The position numbers and the translations under genes were made by a program. Source: Panulirus ornatus (lineage: Eukaryota > Arthropoda > Malacostraca > Decapoda > Palinuridae). From it: a DNA stretch of 64,000 nucleotides. This document shows, piece by piece, positions 59,008 through 64,000 of the stretch. The stretch spans positions 4,919,342-4,983,341 of the forward strand of contig NC_092235.1 of NCBI RefSeq assembly GCF_036320965.1, read 5' to 3'. Positions within the stretch are counted from its first letter, which is position 1, and each line of letters starts with the position of its first letter. Under the pieces are notes generated by a model. That model was not told the DNA's origin. It saw nothing but the letters and a program-made list of their open reading frames with translations, and did not search any database.

Positions 59008-59468
59008 ACAACCGAAGGTTGACCGGCCAGCCCAAGTGGCTACAGAGGTTGTATCCATGAAAGAAACGGACCAACCAGCAGACGAAATCGGTTGGCAGGT
59101 TGTATCGAAGAAGAGGAAAAAGAAGGTTGCCCAACCAGCCCAACCAGAAGGGTGTAGCAAAGAAACGAAAGAAGGCTGCCCAACCAACCTGGGTGGTAGT
59201 AAGGATGGCTGCTCCACAACCCCAGGTCGTTAGGCAGACTGTAGCCATGGAAGAAAGGAAGGCTGCTCGTCCACCAGCCCAGGTACCGAGTGAGCGTGTA
59301 GCTATGCAGGCTGACCCACCAGCCCGGGTAGATAGCTACGCCCAGATGTCTATGTCGGGTGCAGCAAAGAAGCAAACCTCACAACTACTCCACGAGGTTT
59401 GCAAGCCTGCACCCAAAAAGATGAAGACGAAGGTTGCCACACTACCCAATGCACCACCACATGTCTAG
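59008..59468 (+). pseudogene. Lys/Pro/Gln-rich protein fragment with a frameshift
   Basis: I do not recognise this protein. One frame reads VDRPAQVATEVVSMKETDQP and on to SKKRKKKVAQPAQPEG; after about 59,150 the comparable pattern continues in another frame (KKRKKAAQPTWVVVRM..., then PPAQVPSERVAMQADPPARV) to a stop at about 59,468. The shared style (QPAQV-type repeats, KKRKKK basic clusters) on both sides indicates one reading frame broken by an indel. No ATG with upstream context; the 5' end is probably lost. It sits between the inner and outer right arms and has no counterpart on the left side. Confidence 0.5.
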
Positions 59469-59559
59469 AAAGTGAAAAGGTGGACAGAATGGCTGGAGGT
59501 CCCACTCCAACAACAAAATCACCTTAGGAGCCAAGTTCCATCCATTATTGAAAAAAAAG

Positions 59560-59662
<103 letters not shown>

Positions 59663-59742
59663 AACTACATTGCAACTTACATATAAATAGAATCATCAAG
59701 CTTCACTCCATTAGCTTTACTATATTTAAATATAAACAAGGT

Positions 59743-59756
59743 CTAACCGAGGTTAC
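59743..59756. promoter_or_regulatory. X-box-like palindrome CTAACCGAGGTTAC
   Basis: Upstream of RFX-like gene B, right-arm copy, 158 bp from its ATG; the reverse complement of the other sites, as expected from the opposite gene direction. A diverged CTTCACTCC box lies at 59,701-59,709. Confidence 0.5.
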
Positions 59757-59913
59757 TTGGTTGAGCAAGACGTGAGAATATCAACTGGCCCTCCAGCCCT
59801 GGGTTCAAATTGTCGTTCTGACGTATTTCGAGTTCAGTGCTGATACAGGATCATTGATTATAGGACTATCTTGTTAGTCTGTGTAACTCCGCCTTACCCA
59901 ATCCACGTCTTCA

Positions 59914-60630
59914 ATGGCTTTCTGTTACTACAAACGGGATTACAAAGGAAAGTCTTCCTTTGTTAGTTTCATGAATACCTTCGTTCAAATGAAGGGAAAG
60001 ACTATTACTATGAAGCGGTACCTTATCAGCAGGAAAGAGCTGCAGCAACGGTATGAAAGTTACTGCAAGATACATAACGAGCCCGTGGCTTCCAACGTAA
60101 ACATCGGCCGCCATTTGGGTTCACTCGGCATCATGTGTGACACCAAGATTGGACCCGTTGGGAAACAGGAACGATACTATTCTGGTATCATGTGGCTCGA
60201 TGGCGCAGGATCACCAACTGAAATGCAAAGAAAATGGAGAAAGCCGCCCAAACGTATCATGAAGGCCGTGCAAGAGAAGATCGAGAGGAATCGGTTGAGA
60301 GACGATATCGCTCACAGTATATTGAAATTTATGCCCAAGACTTCCCCTGATCTCCAGACACAGCCAGTCACAGAGACCACCAGCCCCGCTTCCCAGACAC
60401 AGCAAGTCACAGAGACCACCAGCCCCGCTTCCCTGGCGCAGCAAGTCACAGAGACCACCAGCCCCGGTCCCCAGACACAACCAGTCACAGAGACCACCAG
60501 CTGCGCTCTCCAGACACAGCCAGACACACAGCCCACCAGCCCCTTCCCCCACACAGAGCCACAAGATCCTGATATTGAGGAAGCAAATGAATTTCTCGAT
60601 GATTTTTTGCTTTCATTGGAGAAGAACTGA
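59914..60630 (+). CDS. RFX-like winged-helix protein B (right-arm copy)
   Basis: A 238-residue protein. The first about 145 residues, including the whole RFX-like domain (about 15-95), match the left-arm copy with only a few substitutions, such as EKIERNRLRDD for EKIERDRLRDD. The difference in length comes from the tandem tail: four 13-residue units here against five on the left, with more variation (SLAQQ, TTSCALQTQ). The acidic end IEEANEFLDDFLLSLEKN is unchanged. That the domain and the acidic end are conserved while the repeats drift is what one expects of a gene under selection, though the sample is small. Stop TGA. Confidence 0.7.
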   Translation: MAFCYYKRDYKGKSSFVSFMNTFVQMKGKTITMKRYLISRKELQQRYESYCKIHNEPVASNVNIGRHLGSLGIMCDTKIGPVGKQERYYSGIMWLDGAGSPTEMQRKWRKPPKRIMKAVQEKIERNRLRDDIAHSILKFMPKTSPDLQTQPVTETTSPASQTQQVTETTSPASLAQQVTETTSPGPQTQPVTETTSCALQTQPDTQPTSPFPHTEPQDPDIEEANEFLDDFLLSLEKN

Positions 60631-60825
60631 TGAGTTCCTTATAGACAAGACAAAATGTTAAAAAAAGGAATCTATATAAGTTCACTTATGGAGTGAGATC
60701 TTTGACGGAGCTGTGCTGCCTATAGCACAGCCTACCAAAGGGTGATCTTTGCTGTCGTGCAGTAACCTCATGAGGGCGGAGTCCGGCTACACTTCCTTTA
60801 CCGAGGAAAAGATCTCTGCACTAAT

Positions 60826-62352
60826 ATTGAGTTTCTCCGTTGGCGGCAGGGTAAACACCCATCCCCCCCGAAGCTTGGTTACCTTTCCGTGGTGGGGGGG
60901 ACTTCATGGATTGGGCAGTAGCAACCATCGTTGGTTGCTTCTGTTCAATCCATGAACGAAAAACCAAGCATCTTGAACGTAATTGTCGTATAAATTCACT
61001 TGGTGTCAAAACTGACGCGAGTTTGTCTCAACTTTGTCAGAAATGTTTGTGCGTCTCGGCCTGATGGCGGGAGTCGGTTTGGCGCTGTGGTCATGAGGGA
61101 ATACGAGGAAGATTGGCAACCGTCCCAGAAGTAGCTACAGTGAGGCCCAGCAGCTGTCCCTATTACTGTGGAAGGCACTCATGTAAGGTGTGCAGTGAGG
61201 CGCAGCAGTAACAAGGGAAACGGACAACCAAAACAGCAATCTTGATCATCAGGAGGATATCCAATGCTCAGAGTAGATAAGGACGATTATTGTACGGCTT
61301 CCCTCAGAGGATGAAAATCTTAGCCGTGAAAATCAGCAAGTAAAATAACTAGTAGTTAGTGGTATTGAAGTGGAATTACCGTATTTCTTTTGTCTTAAGA
61401 GTAAAACGAAACTTTTCGTTTTCTCCATCAATCTAGAGGTGTTGTAGACCACCATCCTTAAGGTTGTAAGGTAATGGTAACTACAAGGTTATAACCGCAG
61501 CAAATTTGTGATGGAAAGTGTAGGAAATGTAGTAATGTATGTAATATAAATTATATATATTTGTATAATAAATGTATACTAAAATTTTGTCTTCTCTGTT
61601 CCCGTTCATTGATTCAAATATAGGTAAGTTTTCTCTCTAACGAGGTGGGATAAGCTACGTGCACTCGGCTTGTAAATGTGGTGACTTTCCCTTCATTACC
61701 ACAATGGTGTGCTGAACTGAAGATGTAGAATTCCGTAGACGAAGCTAATATAGGAAATCAATCTACATCAAAAATTGAACGTATGCATCTTTAGATGGAC
61801 ATAAAACAAACGGACAGAGGAGCACACTGGAGCAAATAAATTTCAGTATCGCCACTTAAAGTAGGCCTTTTAATTAGTTGTGGCTTTAAAGCAAACTTTT
61901 TCTAGCTAAGGTTTAGTTAGCAGCTAAACTAATCCCCACGCCCTTACCTTAAGAAATATTTTCAGAAGGTACTGTCTGAACATACTTCTAAGGTAAGGTC
62001 ATTTAGGTTTGGTTTAGATGCTACCCTAACCTAGGCTAGAAAAAGTTTCCTTTGCTTCAGAGCCCCAACTACGTAGACGGGCTACTGTTGATATTAAACA
62101 GTAACAGAAAGGTGATAAAACTGAGATGAAATGAATGAAAATATAGAACGGGTCAATTGAAATTTGAAGTATTTGCTAAATACAATTTTTGACAGATCCA
62201 AATGCATCCTAAAGTCAGTCACTTAAATCAAAGCTGAATATTTTTTGGAATTGTTCGAACTAGTTACAGGAAGTAAAAATATTAAGCTTAAAGGGATGCC
62301 ATTACAATATATACCTGTATAGGATCTCTTAAACTTCTTTTCCCTAAAGCGG
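60826..62352 (-). repeat. 1.6-kb dispersed repeat, copy C
   Basis: Inverse of copies A and B. Its end near 60,826 is joined directly to TTAGTGCAGAGATC-type sequence that in the left arm lies 190-200 bp further on, a deletion at a short TA/AT overlap. Confidence 0.85.
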
Positions 62353-62455
62353 AATGGATTTACACATACTGGTTCCTTTCCTCAAACATACTACCTATCT
62401 CTTCTTTTTTTTCATCTTGGTTACATCAACACACATTTATACACCCCAATCTGAG

Positions 62456-63844
<1,389 letters not shown>

Positions 63845-64000
63845 TCAGGGATGAAATATGGTGGTGTGGACTTTAATCTTCAACACGGCCGCTTCAGCTT
63901 TAGGGTCGGCTGCTGCTGCAGGTGCTGCTGATCCTCCAGTCGCAGCGACGGACACATCAGGGTCTTCATCGACGACCAGTACGAGTACGTCGGGATCCAC
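63845..64000 (-). CDS. RFX-like winged-helix protein A, second copy (C-terminal end only)
   Basis: The last about 51 codons of a second gene A, with stop TGA at 63,845-63,847 (minus strand). It matches the end of the 50,359-51,105 gene (VDPDVLVLVVDEDPDVS, Ala-rich run, KTEAAVLKIKVHTT) with NIHP changed to IFHP. The domain-bearing part lies beyond the window. Confidence 0.75.
   Translation of the reverse strand: MDPDVLVLVVDEDPDVSVAATGGSAAPAAAADPKAEAAVLKIKVHTTIFHP

Overview
This is eukaryotic, almost certainly arthropod, genomic DNA. The window is dominated by non-LTR and LTR retrotransposon debris, long (AT)n arrays that often abut retroposon tails, minisatellites and one 100-base assembly gap. 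Spliceosomal-type introns, a Pol III tRNA pair and the TE mix (RTE, Jockey/I-like, Ty3/gypsy with an env-like frame, Tc1/mariner) suggest an invertebrate; a decapod crustacean is my best inference, not a proof.

1-19.4 kb: a patchwork of six RTE-clade LINE bodies plus smaller fragments. Two of them (2.2-4.4 and 16.2-18.2 kb) keep a 582-residue open reverse-transcriptase frame. Mixed in are about 250-bp SINE-like repeats whose 3' end resembles the RTE 3' end, a Jockey-like gag ORF (10.8-11.5 kb), a decayed gypsy pol (11.9-13.75 kb) and a broken copy of an RFX-like gene (4.9-5.3 kb). 19.9-21.5 kb: a decayed Tc1-like transposase gene with two canonical introns. 22.4-22.8 kb: an acidic repeat ORF. 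25.3-33.2 kb: another RTE copy, then two Jockey-like elements head to tail. 33.3-40 kb (minus strand): a gypsy element with gag, protease, RT, RNase H, integrase and an env-like frame cut off by the Jockey insertion. Its pol ORF runs into a 1.3-kb 17-bp minisatellite. 40.6-44.6 kb: further satellites.

44.9-64 kb is different and is the most interesting part. It holds a gene for an RRM-like protein (46.9-47.7 kb), TAGTGAA-containing minisatellites (48-49.2 kb) and then a nested palindrome. The outer arms (50.95-55.5 kb and 59.66-64.0 kb, running off the window) each carry two genes for proteins with an RFX-like winged-helix domain. The inner arms (56.44-57.41 and 57.89-58.88 kb) each carry a tRNA gene with a Gln-type body and anticodon CTA, a predicted amber-suppressor tRNA. 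Each tRNA is bracketed by an inverted pair of about 90-bp modules, and each of these modules contains five contiguous, correctly phased heat-shock-element pentamers. An imperfect palindrome resembling the X-box bound by RFX proteins lies upstream of every complete copy of the second RFX-like gene and also of the RRM gene. My reading is a duplicated locus, viral or mobile in origin or host-derived, with its own DNA-binding regulators, a shared promoter motif and suppressor tRNAs. The parts are read directly from sequence; the working system is inference.
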